This document shows positions 1-8,500 of a DNA stretch of 16,408 bases, in pieces. Numbering within the stretch: position 1 is the first letter of the stretch; each line of letters opens with the position of its first letter. The notes under the pieces are model-generated. The model worked only from the letters and a program-made list of their open reading frames with translations, was not told where the DNA came from and ran no database searches. The position numbers and the translations under genes were made by a program. The DNA is from CAZUZD01 sp964624465. GTDB taxonomy: Bacteria; Planctomycetota; Planctomycetia; Isosphaerales; Isosphaeraceae. The stretch is taken from the NCBI GenBank assembly GCA_964624465.1, contig CAZUZD010000122.1, forward strand, positions 1 to 16,408. The letters run 5' to 3'.

Positions 1-348
1 CACGACCACCGGTCCGCCCCAGAACACCGGCCCCACGACGTACGGCGGGCACCAGCCGCCGGGGGCTCCGGTCCCGCCGGGCCCGGGGGCCGGGGCGGGC
101 GGCAGCGAGCGGGGGGCGTCGACCAGCCGGTTCGGGCTGCTGGGCGTGACGCCGCCGACGGGCGGGACGTTGAACGGCGCGGTCAGGCCGGGGGAGGGGG
201 AGGTCCCCGCGTTCGACCCGACCTGGACCGGGGGCCGCGTGCCCGACCCGGGCCGATCCGCCGGCGTCTGGGCCGGGGCGGTCCCGCCGGCGGCCAGGGC
301 CAGGGTCCCGATCATCCCGCGCGCCCACCGCCGGCTCTGGCTGATCAC
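1..348 (-). CDS. Exported Pro/Gly-rich protein, 5' part only
   Basis: The gene runs off the left edge; 116 codons are visible. It starts at GTG (346-348), chosen because AGGGAGG (complement of 357-363) sits 8 nt upstream and because a typical secretion signal follows: VISQSRRWARG, then the hydrophobic MIGTLALAAGGTAPAQ with an AxA-like cleavage site near residue 27. The mature part is low in complexity and rich in Pro, Gly, Ala and Ser, ending in the window with a Gly/Trp/Val-rich stretch (GGWCPPYVVGPVFWGGPVVV). Such a linker-like start is common in exported planctomycete proteins and gives no function. It is divergent from the phosphorylase gene, with 260 bp between them. I do not recognise a family; the missing 3' part may carry the real domain. 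Confidence 0.6.
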   Translation of the reverse strand, partial: MISQSRRWARGMIGTLALAAGGTAPAQTPADRPGSGTRPPVQVGSNAGTSPSPGLTAPFNVPPVGGVTPSSPNRLVDAPRSLPPAPAPGPGGTGAPGGWCPPYVVGPVFWGGPVVV

Positions 349-420
349 GGTCGCGGCCTCCCTGTCGGCTCGGGGTGGGTGGGCCGCCGGAGAGAGTCCG
401 GCGGCGCGACCGCCCGGGGT

Positions 421-450
421 ATTATCGAGATCCACCCCCCCGGGCCGCAA
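421..450 (-). promoter_or_regulatory. Candidate promoter for the leftmost minus-strand gene
   Basis: On the minus strand TTGCGG (445-450) is followed after 18 nt by GATAAT (421-426), a good housekeeping-sigma -10 in an otherwise GC-rich divergent spacer. The leader to the GTG at 348 would be about 65 nt. This is inferred from motif match only. Confidence 0.4.
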
Positions 451-505
451 CCGGCCGCGAGCGAAACCGGCCGCCAGCCTCCGACGACCGCGGGCTCTGG
501 GGGGC

Positions 506-534
506 TTGGATTTGGGGGGACCATCCGCCATACT
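506..534 (+). promoter_or_regulatory. Candidate promoter for the phosphorylase gene
   Basis: TTGGAT (506-511), a 17-nt spacer and CATACT (529-534) lie about 75 nt upstream of the ATG at 609. The -10 matches 4 of 6 and the -35 only 3 of 6, but the spacing is ideal. The rest of the 349-608 spacer shows no gene. Confidence 0.35.
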
Positions 535-608
535 GACGGGCCATCTCCGCCGACTCTCCGCTGGAATACCGGGCGGGACTCATCTACGGCCTTGTTGAAG
601 GGGAGTTC

Positions 609-2750
609 ATGGCCTCTCAGCCACTGCTCGTCGAGCGCCTCAGGGAGCTGGCCCGGAACCTCTGGTGGACGTGGCAACCCGGCGTCATCGCCCTGTTCCG
701 CGACCTCGACCCGGTCCTCTGGCGCACGACCGATCACAACCCGGTCGAGTTCCTGAAGCGGATCCCGACCGAGGTGCTGGAGCGCCGCGCCAGCGAGCTG
801 GCCCTGCACTCGCGGGTCGACAACGCCTTCCGTCGGCTCCACGAGTACCTCAAGAACACGGACTCGTGGGGCGCGGTGCACGCGACGATCCTGCGGGCCC
901 GGCCGGTGGCGTACTTCTCGATGGAGTTCGGCCTGCACGAGAGCCTGCCGATCTACTCGGGCGGCCTGGGCGTGCTCGCCGGCGACCACCTCAAGAGCGC
1001 CAGCGACCTGGGCATCCCGCTGGTGGCCGTGGGCCTGCTCTACGACCAGGGGTACTTCCGCCAGTCGGTCGACACCGACTCGTGGCAGAAGGAGACGTAC
1101 CTGAAGGCCGACCCCGAGCTGCTGCCGATCGTGCCGGCGGTGGGCCCCGACGGCACGCCGATCCGGGTCGCCATCGACACCCACACCGGCGTCCTGCAGG
1201 CGCGGGTCTGGAAGGTGCTGGTGGGCCGCACCACCCTGTACCTGCTCGACTCCAACGTGCCGGAGAACTCCGAGAGCGACCGCGCCCTGACGGCCCGGCT
1301 CTACGGCGGCGACGCCAAGGTCCGCATCCGCCAGGAGCTGCTCCTGGGCGTCGGCGGCGTGCGGGCCCTGCACGAGCTGGGGCTGCACCCCTCGGTCATG
1401 CACATGAACGAGGGCCACAGCGCGTTCGCGGCGCTGGAGATGATCCGCAGCGAGATGGAGGCCGAGGCCGTCGCCTTCGGCGAGGCGGTGCGGGACGTGG
1501 CGGCGATGACCGTCTTCACCACCCACACTCCGGTGGCCGCCGGCCACGACCGGTTCCCGGCCGACCTGGTCGAGGAAAATCTGGGCAAGATCCGCGAGGC
1601 GCTGCACCTCTCCTACGACGACTTCATGGGCCTGGGCCGGGTCTACCCGTCCGACCACAACGAGCCGTTCTGCATGACGGTGCTGGCCCTGAAGCTCTCG
1701 CGGCACGCCAACGGCGTCAGCGCCCTGCACGGCGCGGTGTCGCGGCGGATGTGGCACCCGCTCTACCCGCAGAAGAGCGAGGAGGAGGTGCCGATCGGCC
1801 ACATCACCAACGGCGTGCACGTGCTGACCTGGCTGGCGCCCCAGATGCGCGAGCTCTACGACCGCTACCTGGGCAACGACTGGCCCGACCGGCAGCGGCA
1901 CCCCGACACCTGGCAGCCGATCGAGCGGATCGAGCCCAGCGAGCTGTTCGAGACCCAGCAGGTCCTCAAGGCCCGCCTGATCGACTTCGTCCGCCGCCGC
2001 CTGGTCGAGCAGGCCACCAAGCGCGGCGAGAGCGCCGAGTCGATCGCCCTGGCCGGTCAGGCGCTGGACCTCAACGCCCTGACGATCGGCTTCGCCCGCC
2101 GGTTCGCCACCTACAAGCGCGCCAACCTGGTGCTCCGCGAGCCCGAGCGGCTCGCCGAGATGATCAACGCCAGCGACCGGCCGGTGCAGTTCGTCTTCGC
2201 CGGCAAGGCGCACCCGGAGGACCGCTTCGGCAAGGAGCTGATCCAGCAGATCATCAAGCTGTCGTACGACGCCAAGTTCCGCGGCAAGCTGGTCTTCGTC
2301 GAGGACTACGACATGAACGTCGCCCGGCACCTGGTGCAGGGCGTCGACGTGTGGCTGAACAACCCGCGGCGGCCGCAGGAGGCCAGCGGCACCTCGGGCG
2401 AGAAGGTGCTGCTCAACGGCGGCCTGAACTTCTCGATCCTCGACGGCTGGTGGGCCGAGGCGTACGACGGCACCAACGGCTTCGCCATCGGCGTGGGCCG
2501 CACCCACTCGAACCCCGCCGTGCAGGACGACCGCGACCACGCCGACCTGATCGAGACCCTCACGAACCAGGTCGTGCCGCTGTACTACCGCCGCGACGCC
2601 GCCGGCCTGCCCCGCGACTGGATCGCCCGCCAGAAGGCCGCCATGCGGTCGCTGGGCTGGCGGTTCAACGCCGACCGCATGGTGCTGGACTACGCCGAGC
2701 AGGCGTACCTGCCCGCCGCCGGCGGCCTCTCCTGCCAGATGCGCCGCTGA
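609..2750 (+). CDS. glgP: Glycogen/alpha-glucan phosphorylase (GT35)
   Basis: A cytoplasmic, PLP-dependent enzyme that releases glucose-1-phosphate from the non-reducing ends of glycogen or maltodextrins. The 713 residues fit the shorter bacterial branch (Thermotoga/Thermus-like), which has an N-terminal DUF3417-type segment; here it starts LRELARNLWWTWQPG. Visible family blocks are YFSMEFGLHESLPIYSGGLG near residue 100, HMNEGHSAF, GHITNGVH, RFATYKR at 498-504, FAGKAHPEDRFGKELI, and EASGTSGEK followed by LNGGLNFSILDG. Lys599 in the last block aligns with the lysine that holds PLP in known phosphorylases (Lys680 of the rabbit muscle enzyme). The ATG is supported by GAAGGGGAG at 597-605, although the spacing is short. 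A hairpin follows the stop, so the kinase 173 bp downstream may be a separate unit. No synthase or branching enzyme gene is in view. Confidence 0.95.
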   Translation: MASQPLLVERLRELARNLWWTWQPGVIALFRDLDPVLWRTTDHNPVEFLKRIPTEVLERRASELALHSRVDNAFRRLHEYLKNTDSWGAVHATILRARPVAYFSMEFGLHESLPIYSGGLGVLAGDHLKSASDLGIPLVAVGLLYDQGYFRQSVDTDSWQKETYLKADPELLPIVPAVGPDGTPIRVAIDTHTGVLQARVWKVLVGRTTLYLLDSNVPENSESDRALTARLYGGDAKVRIRQELLLGVGGVRALHELGLHPSVMHMNEGHSAFAALEMIRSEMEAEAVAFGEAVRDVAAMTVFTTHTPVAAGHDRFPADLVEENLGKIREALHLSYDDFMGLGRVYPSDHNEPFCMTVLALKLSRHANGVSALHGAVSRRMWHPLYPQKSEEEVPIGHITNGVHVLTWLAPQMRELYDRYLGNDWPDRQRHPDTWQPIERIEPSELFETQQVLKARLIDFVRRRLVEQATKRGESAESIALAGQALDLNALTIGFARRFATYKRANLVLREPERLAEMINASDRPVQFVFAGKAHPEDRFGKELIQQIIKLSYDAKFRGKLVFVEDYDMNVARHLVQGVDVWLNNPRRPQEASGTSGEKVLLNGGLNFSILDGWWAEAYDGTNGFAIGVGRTHSNPAVQDDRDHADLIETLTNQVVPLYYRRDAAGLPRDWIARQKAAMRSLGWRFNADRMVLDYAEQAYLPAAGGLSCQMRR

Positions 2751-2764
2751 GCCGCGCCCCACGG

Positions 2765-2788
2765 GCGGCGATCGGGGCCGGTCGCCGC
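2765..2788 (+). terminator. Hairpin after the phosphorylase gene
   Basis: Positions 2765-2774 pair with 2779-2788 (GCGGCGATCG with CGGTCGCCGC, one G-U pair) around a GGGC loop, starting 14 nt after the stop codon. There is no U-tract, so it could be a GC-rich terminator or only an mRNA-stabilising stem. Confidence 0.45.
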
Positions 2789-2923
2789 TTGGCGGCCCGG
2801 CCGGCGCCCGGTTCAATGGAGCAGACAGATGACGCCTCGCGGCCCCGGCCGGCCCCCCGCCGGCCGGGCCGTGGCGTCGGGCTCGCCCCCTTCGATCTCC
2901 CCTCGGCGCCCGGGCCCGCGACC

Positions 2924-4636
2924 ATGATCGGCGAACAACTCGGCTCGTTCCGCATCGACCAGAAGATCGGCGCCGGGGCGATGGGCATCGTCTACCGGGC
3001 GACGAACGTCAAGACCGGCCGCCCGGCGGCGGTCAAGGTCGTCTCGGCCGATCAGGCCGCCCGCGGTAACGCCGGCGAGCGGTTCGATCGCGAGGCCGAG
3101 ATCCTCATGAACCTCAAGCACCCGAACATCGTCCGCTGGCAGGGCCACGGCCGGTACCAGGGCACCCGCTACTTCGCCATGGAGCTGATCGAGGGCCAGA
3201 CCCTCGACCAGATGCTCGAGGCCCGCGGCCCCCTGCCCTGGCTCGAGGTCGCCAACCTCGGCGAGCAGATCTGCCTGGCGCTCGACGCCGCGCACTCCCT
3301 GCCGGTCGTGCACCGCGACCTCAAGCCGTCGAACATCATGGTCACCGCCGACGGCATGGTGAAGCTCACCGACTTCGGCATCGCCAAGGCGCTGGAGCTG
3401 GAGCAGCTCACCGCCACCGGCCGCACCCTGGGCACCGCCGCCTACATGGCGCCCGAGCAGATCCGGGGCACGCCCGAGGTCAGCCACAAGACCGACCTCT
3501 ACGCCCTGGGCTGCCTGCTGTACCAGATGCTCACCAACGAGCCGCCGTTCCGGGGCTCGCAGCTGGCCGTGCTGATGAACCAGCACCTCAGCGAGCCGCC
3601 GCCCCGCCCCAGCGCCAAGACGTCGGACATCCCCCGCGAGCTCGACCGCCTGATCGTCAAGCTCATGGCCAAGGAGCCCTCCGACCGGCCCTGGGACGCG
3701 CAGATCGTGGCCGTGAAGCTCGGCGAGCTGCGAGCCAAGGCCGAGCGCGGCGAGCCGATCCGCATGGCCTTCGACCCCGCCGGCGAGCCCGAGCCGGTCC
3801 CCGCCGGCCTGAGCACGGCCACCGGCGGCTCGACCGCCGGCGGCCGGTCGCAGGCCCTCGCCGGCGCCCCGGGCTCGCGGGCGACGAAGGCCCGCAAGGC
3901 CGGCCGCAAGCGCCCCGATCCCGACGCCGCCGGATTCAAGAGCCCCAGCTCCGGCACCCTGGCCCTGGCCGCGGCGCTGCTGGGCGGCATCGCCCTGGCC
4001 ACGTACCTGCTCTGGCCGGCCAGCGCCGCCACCCTCTACGCCCGGGCCCAGCCCCTGATGGCGTCGTCGGAGTACACCGACTGGACCACGGCGCGCGACC
4101 GCTACCTCGACGAGCTCGAACGCCGGTTCCCGGGCAGCGCCTACCAGGACGACATCGAGGGCCTGCACGACCGGATCGCCCTCTACGAGACCCGCGGCAA
4201 GGCCCGCCGGCTCGAGGGGCCGTTCGGCAAGGCGCAGGACGAGACCGAGCTGCTGTACGTGCAGGCGGCGGCCAAGGTGGCCGAGGCGATCAAGGCCAAC
4301 GACCTCGACTTCGCCGCCCGCACCTGGGAGTCGCTGGCCGGCACCTATGGCCGCGACCTCAAGGGCCGCCGCGAGGGCCGCGGCTGGTTCCTGCTGGCCC
4401 GCGCCAACGCCGACGAGCAGCGCCGGCAGATCGAGGCCCTCCGCAAGGCGGCCACCGACCTGATCGCCGAGGCCACCGCCGCCCAGGCCGCCGGCCGCGA
4501 CGAGTACGCCCGCAGCCTGCGGCAGAAGCTCGTCGAGACCTACGGCCGCTACCCGTTCCTGGCCGACCTCGTGCGCCTGGCCATCGGCGCCCCGCCGCCG
4601 GAGGTCCTCGACGCCGGACCCGGCAGCCCCCCCTGA
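2924..4636 (+). CDS. Membrane-anchored Hanks-type Ser/Thr protein kinase
   Basis: A 570-residue, PknB-like kinase. The catalytic domain occupies about residues 8-270: glycine loop IGAGAMG (15-21), ATP-anchoring Lys38 in AAVKVV, catalytic loop HRDLKPSN (130-137, Asp132), metal-binding DFG (150-152), activation loop ending GTAAYMAPE (APE at 176-178), and TDLYALGCLLYQML of subdomain IX. All key residues are present, so it should be active. A basic, Gly/Ala/Pro-rich linker leads to one transmembrane helix (about 345-364, TLALAAALLGGIALATYLLW). About 200 residues of charged, helical, TPR-like sequence then lie outside the membrane; no PASTA repeat is seen. ATG 2924 is preferred because the domain starts at once; an in-frame ATG at 2816 would add 36 proline-rich residues. 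Neither start has a clear Shine-Dalgarno. Its substrate is unknown; closeness to the phosphorylase gene is only suggestive. Confidence 0.9.
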   Translation: MIGEQLGSFRIDQKIGAGAMGIVYRATNVKTGRPAAVKVVSADQAARGNAGERFDREAEILMNLKHPNIVRWQGHGRYQGTRYFAMELIEGQTLDQMLEARGPLPWLEVANLGEQICLALDAAHSLPVVHRDLKPSNIMVTADGMVKLTDFGIAKALELEQLTATGRTLGTAAYMAPEQIRGTPEVSHKTDLYALGCLLYQMLTNEPPFRGSQLAVLMNQHLSEPPPRPSAKTSDIPRELDRLIVKLMAKEPSDRPWDAQIVAVKLGELRAKAERGEPIRMAFDPAGEPEPVPAGLSTATGGSTAGGRSQALAGAPGSRATKARKAGRKRPDPDAAGFKSPSSGTLALAAALLGGIALATYLLWPASAATLYARAQPLMASSEYTDWTTARDRYLDELERRFPGSAYQDDIEGLHDRIALYETRGKARRLEGPFGKAQDETELLYVQAAAKVAEAIKANDLDFAARTWESLAGTYGRDLKGRREGRGWFLLARANADEQRRQIEALRKAATDLIAEATAAQAAGRDEYARSLRQKLVETYGRYPFLADLVRLAIGAPPPEVLDAGPGSPP

Positions 4637-4699
4637 GCCGGCGCCGCGTGCTGGCATGAGAACATCGACCACTCCGGGGGGCGACCCGCGCACCGGCGG

Positions 4700-4728
4700 T
4701 TGACGACCCGCCGGGGGTCGGTTAGGCT
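4700..4728 (+). promoter_or_regulatory. Promoter of the antitoxin-like gene
   Basis: TTGACG (4700-4705), a 17-nt spacer and TAGGCT (4723-4728) form a textbook high-GC housekeeping-sigma promoter. Transcription should begin near 4735, giving a leader of about 90 nt before the ATG at 4825. It shows the gene is expressed independently of the kinase upstream. Confidence 0.65.
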
Positions 4729-4824
4729 GGTCCCTGACACATCGCCCTCGGGTGCCCGATTCTGGGCCGCCCCGAACTCCCCCACATCTGATCGCCACGG
4801 TCGATTCCGGCCCAGAGGACCGTC

Positions 4825-5157
4825 ATGCCGCAACCGCGCGTCCGCTTCATCGGCAGCCGCGAGCTGCACCGGGACCTGCCCAAGGTCCTCGACAGCCTGG
4901 AGGACCCGTCGGCCCGCTTCGTGCTGACGATCCACAGCAAGCCGAAGGCCGTGCTGATCGGGACCGACGCCTTCCTCGCCCTGCTCCGCGGCCACACCCC
5001 GGCCGACCGCCTGCTGGCCCTCCAGCTGGGCGCGCTGGTGCAGGGCCTCGAGGCCGCCGCGGCCGACAGCCACGAGCCCGACGTCGAGATCAACCTCGAC
5101 GACGAGCCGGGCGGCGCCACCGCCTCCGAGCACGAGCTGGCCGTCCTGGAGGTCTGA
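4825..5157 (+). CDS. Phd/YefM-type antitoxin-like protein, no toxin beside it
   Basis: A 110-residue cytoplasmic protein. Residues 10-55 (IGSRELHRDLPKVLDSLEDP, then RFVLTIHSKPKAVLIGTDAFLALL) follow the Phd/YefM plan: a start segment that arranges the protein for DNA binding, a strand ending in a 'hgkPvavLi' turn, and a helix with 'dafLaLL'. The C-terminal half (helix, then an acidic tail with EPDVEINLDDEPG) is where antitoxins of this family bind their toxin. Phd-family proteins usually repress their own operon and block a Doc or RelE-type toxin. The ATG is well supported by AGAGGA at 4814-4819. No toxin reading frame follows: 162 bp downstream the assembly is broken by Ns. It may be a solitary regulator, or its partner may lie in the gap. 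Confidence 0.65.
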   Translation: MPQPRVRFIGSRELHRDLPKVLDSLEDPSARFVLTIHSKPKAVLIGTDAFLALLRGHTPADRLLALQLGALVQGLEAAAADSHEPDVEINLDDEPGGATASEHELAVLEV

Positions 5158-5197
5158 CCCGACCGGTCGACCGCCACCGCCCGCCCCGGGCCGCCAC

Positions 5198-5217
5198 CGC
5201 GGGGGGTTCGCCCCGCG
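5198..5217 (+). terminator. GC-rich hairpin after the antitoxin-like gene
   Basis: CGCGGGG (5198-5204) pairs perfectly with CCCCGCG (5211-5217) around GGTTCG, 40 nt after the stop. There is no U-tract. If it is a terminator, the gene is transcribed alone. Confidence 0.35.
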
Positions 5218-5319
5218 CCCCGACATCCCGAACGGCCGGATCGCACGACCCCCCTACGGTCGCGGGATCCGGCCGATTCCGCGCGCCCCCGCCGCCGGCC
5301 CGCCGGTTGCCCGCCAGTC

Positions 5320-5329
5320 NNNNNNNNNN
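5320..5329. other. Assembly gap (ten N)
   Basis: Exactly ten N occur in the intergenic stretch 5158-5546. This is a usual placeholder for a scaffold join of unknown length, so missing sequence, possibly a whole gene, may lie here. The flanks (5158-5319 and 5330-5415) hold no gene I can support, apart from a weak minus-strand open frame noted in the findings. Confidence 0.9.
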
Positions 5330-5415
5330 GGCGCACAAAGAGGAAGTCATAGAGCCAGTCGACGCCCCAGGCCGCCCGATCTCTGTCCCCGGGGGCCCGC
5401 GCGCCGATCGCCGCC

Positions 5416-5444
5416 TCGACCCGGCCCCCGGCCGGCGGTACGAT
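5416..5444 (+). promoter_or_regulatory. Candidate dnaE promoter
   Basis: TCGACC (5416-5421), a 17-nt spacer and TACGAT (5439-5444) match the housekeeping consensus 4 of 6 at each box. Start of transcription would be near 5451, leaving a leader of about 95 nt. It is on the dnaE side of the assembly gap. Confidence 0.5.
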
Positions 5445-5536
5445 ACAGGTGAACATCCGGTTCGTGCCCCGCCCCGAGGCCAGGCCGCCCGCGCCCCCTG
5501 CCCTGCCCGCTCCCGAGATCCCGACCGACCCGGACC

Positions 5537-5545
5537 GAGGTGATC
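5537..5545 (+). promoter_or_regulatory. Strong Shine-Dalgarno of dnaE
   Basis: GAGGTGATC directly before the ATG at 5547 is complementary over nine bases to the conserved 3' end of 16S rRNA. It fixes the dnaE start and is unusually extended compared with other genes in the window. Confidence 0.75.
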
Positions 5546-5546
5546 G

Positions 5547-8500
5547 ATGTCCAGCCGGCCGTTCGTGCACCTGCACTGCCACACCCACTACAGCCTGCTC
5601 GACGGGGCCAGCAAGGTCCCCGACCTGATCAAGCGGGTCAAGGGCCAGGGCATGTCGGCGGTCGCGGTCACCGACCACGGCAACCTCCACGGCGCCGTCG
5701 AGTTCCTCCGCGAGGCCAAGGCGGCCGGCGACGTGAAGCCGATCATCGGCCTGGAGGCATACGTCGCCCCCGGCAAGCGCACCGAGCGCTCCAGCTCGGG
5801 CGGCGGCTCGGGGCACGAGTACGCCTTCCACCTCACGCTCCTGGCCCGCAACGGCGAGGGCGTCCGCAACCTGATGCGGCTGTCGTCGAAGTCGTTTCTG
5901 GAGGGCTTCTACTACAAGCCCCGCATCGACAAGGAGATCCTCGAGCAGCACTCCGAGGGCCTCATCTGCCTGTCCGGCTGCGCCTCGGCCGAGTTCTCCG
6001 ACCTGATCCTCCACGACAAGCGGGCCGACGCCGAGAAGCTCTGCGCCTGGTACCAGAAGGTCTTCGGCGAGGAGAACTTCTACGTCGAGATCCAGGACAA
6101 CGGTGTGCAGATCCAGCGCGACTGCATGGCCGGCGCGCTCGACGTCGCCCGCCGCATGGGCCTGCCGGTGGTCGCCACCAGCGACGCCCACTACCTGACC
6201 CGCGAGGACGCCCCGGCGCACGACATCCTGCTCTGCATCAACACCGGCCGGACGATCGACGACCCGAACCGGATGAAGTTCGACACCGACGAGTTCCACG
6301 TCCGCTCGCCGCAGGAGATGTACGCCGCCATGGCGGGCCACGAGGAGGCCCTGGCCACCTCCGCCCGCATCGCCGAGCTCGTCGAGGACCACTACAAGAG
6401 CCTCAACCTCGGCAAACGCCAGTTCCCCTCGTTCCAGCCCCCCGACCAGAAGTCCCCCGACGACTACCTCCGCGAGCTCTGCGAGCTCGGCCTGCTCGAC
6501 CGCTACGGCGCCACCCCGCCGCCCGAGGCCCGCGAGCGCCTGGAGCACGAGCTCGGCATCATCAACCGCATGGGCTTCTCGTCCTACTTCCTGATCGTCT
6601 GGGACTTCGTCCGCTTCGCCCGCGAGAAGGGCATCCCGAACTCCGCCCGTGGCTCGGCCTGCGGCGCCCTGGTCAGCTACCTGCTGTACCTGAGCCACGT
6701 CTGCCCCCTGAAGTACGACCTGCTGTTCGAGCGGTTCCTCGACCCGAACCGCTCGGAGGCGCCCGATATCGATATCGATCTCTGCAAGGATCGCCGCTAC
6801 GAGGTCATCGAGTACGTCCGCAACAAGTACGGCGCCGCCAACGTCGCGCAGATCGGCACCTTCGGCACCATGGGGGCCAAGGCCGCGCTCAAGGACGTGG
6901 GCCGGGCGCTGAACATCCCGCTGTCGCGGGTCGACCAGATCACCAAGCTGATCCCCTCGAAGCTGAACATCACCCTGGAGGAGTCGCTCAAGGAGGAGCC
7001 GCAGCTCCGCAAGCTGATCGAGGAGGACCAGGAGATCGGCCGGCTCTTCGAGAACGCGCGCCGGCTGGAGGGCACGGTCCGCAACGTCAGCACCCACGCC
7101 GCCGGCGTGGTCATCGCCGACCGGCCGCTCGAATCGCTGGTGCCGCTCCAGAAGATCCCGAACAAGGACAAGGACAAGGAGGTCATCAGCACCCAGTGGG
7201 AGATGGGTGACGTCGAGAAGGCCGGCCTCCTCAAGATGGACTTCCTGGGGCTGCGGAACCTGACCAGCCTCTCGATGGCCATCCAGCTCATCGAGAAGAA
7301 GCTCGGCCGGCCCTTCGACCTGTTCGGCCTGCCGCTCGACGACCAGCCGACCTACGACCTGCTGCAGCGCGGCGACGCCAAGGGCGTGTTCCAGCTCGAC
7401 GGAGCCGGCATCCGCGACCTGCTGGTGAAGATGAAGCCCGACCGCTTCTTCGACCTGATCGCCATCCTCGCGCTGTACCGTCCCGGGCCGCTCAACGGCG
7501 GCATGGTGGACTCGTACGTCAACCGCAAGCATGGCCGCGAGCCGGCGACCTACGAGCACCCCGTGATGCGGGAGGTGCTCGAAGAGACGTACGGCGTGAT
7601 GGTGTACCAAGAGCAGGTCATGCGGATCCTGAACCGCCTGGGAGGCGTCGAGCTCTCCAAGGCGTACGCGACGATCAAGGCCATCTCCAAGAAGAAGATG
7701 GACGTGATCGCCGAGGGGAAGAAGGAGTTCGTCGAGGGCGCCGGCACCCGCGGCCTGGAGCGCGACAAGGCGACGAAGATCTTCGAGCTGATCGAGTTCT
7801 TCGGCGGCTACGGCTTCAACAAGTCGCACACCACCGCGTACGCCCTGGTGGCCTACCAGACGGCCTACCTGAAGTGCCACTTCCCCACCGAGTTCATGGC
7901 CGCCCTGCTCTCCTCGGAGATGGACGGGGCCGAGCGCGAGAAGTACTTCGTCGACCACATCGAGGACTGCCGGCGCATGGGCGCCGAGGTGCTCCCGCCG
8001 AACATCAACGCCGGCGAGCTGCACTTCCAGCCCACGCCCGAGGGGAAGATCCACTTCGGCCTGGGGGCGATCAAGGGCGTCGGCTTCAAGGCCGTGGAGG
8101 AGGTCCTCCGCGCCCGCGCCGAGGGCGGGCCGTTCGCCAGCCTCGACGACTTCTACGAGCGGATCTCGGCCAAGGTCTGCGGCCAGGGCTGCACCGAGAC
8201 CCTGATCAAGGCCGGCGCCTTCGACTGCCTGGGCGCCCGCCGCAGCCAGCTCCTGGCCGTGCTGCCCCGGGTGGTGCTGGCCGGCCAGTCGAAGCAGGAG
8301 GACCGCCGCCGCGGCCAGCGGAGCCTCTTCGACAGCTTCGCCGGCGCCGCCACCACCGTCGCCGAGTCGGCCGTCTCGACCCTGCCCGACGTGCCCGAGC
8401 TGCCCGACGCCGAGCGGCTCGCCGAGGAGAAGAAGGCCCTCGGCTTCTACATGTCCAGCCACCCGCTGGCCCGCTACGAGGGGCAGCTGGCGACCTTCAG

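Noticed and set aside
345..2816. An 823-codon open frame on the minus strand across the phosphorylase gene
   Set aside because: Antisense shadow; low-complexity Val/Gly/His/Arg content, no domain, and the plus strand carries an unmistakable GT35 enzyme.
665..2923. Upstream extension of the kinase frame by more than 700 codons
   Set aside because: It overlaps glgP in another frame and is Arg/Pro/Ala-rich noise; the kinase domain begins exactly at the ATG at 2924.
5158..5319. Search for a small toxin gene after the antitoxin-like gene
   Set aside because: No frame with a start, ribosome site and protein-like content is visible before the N run.
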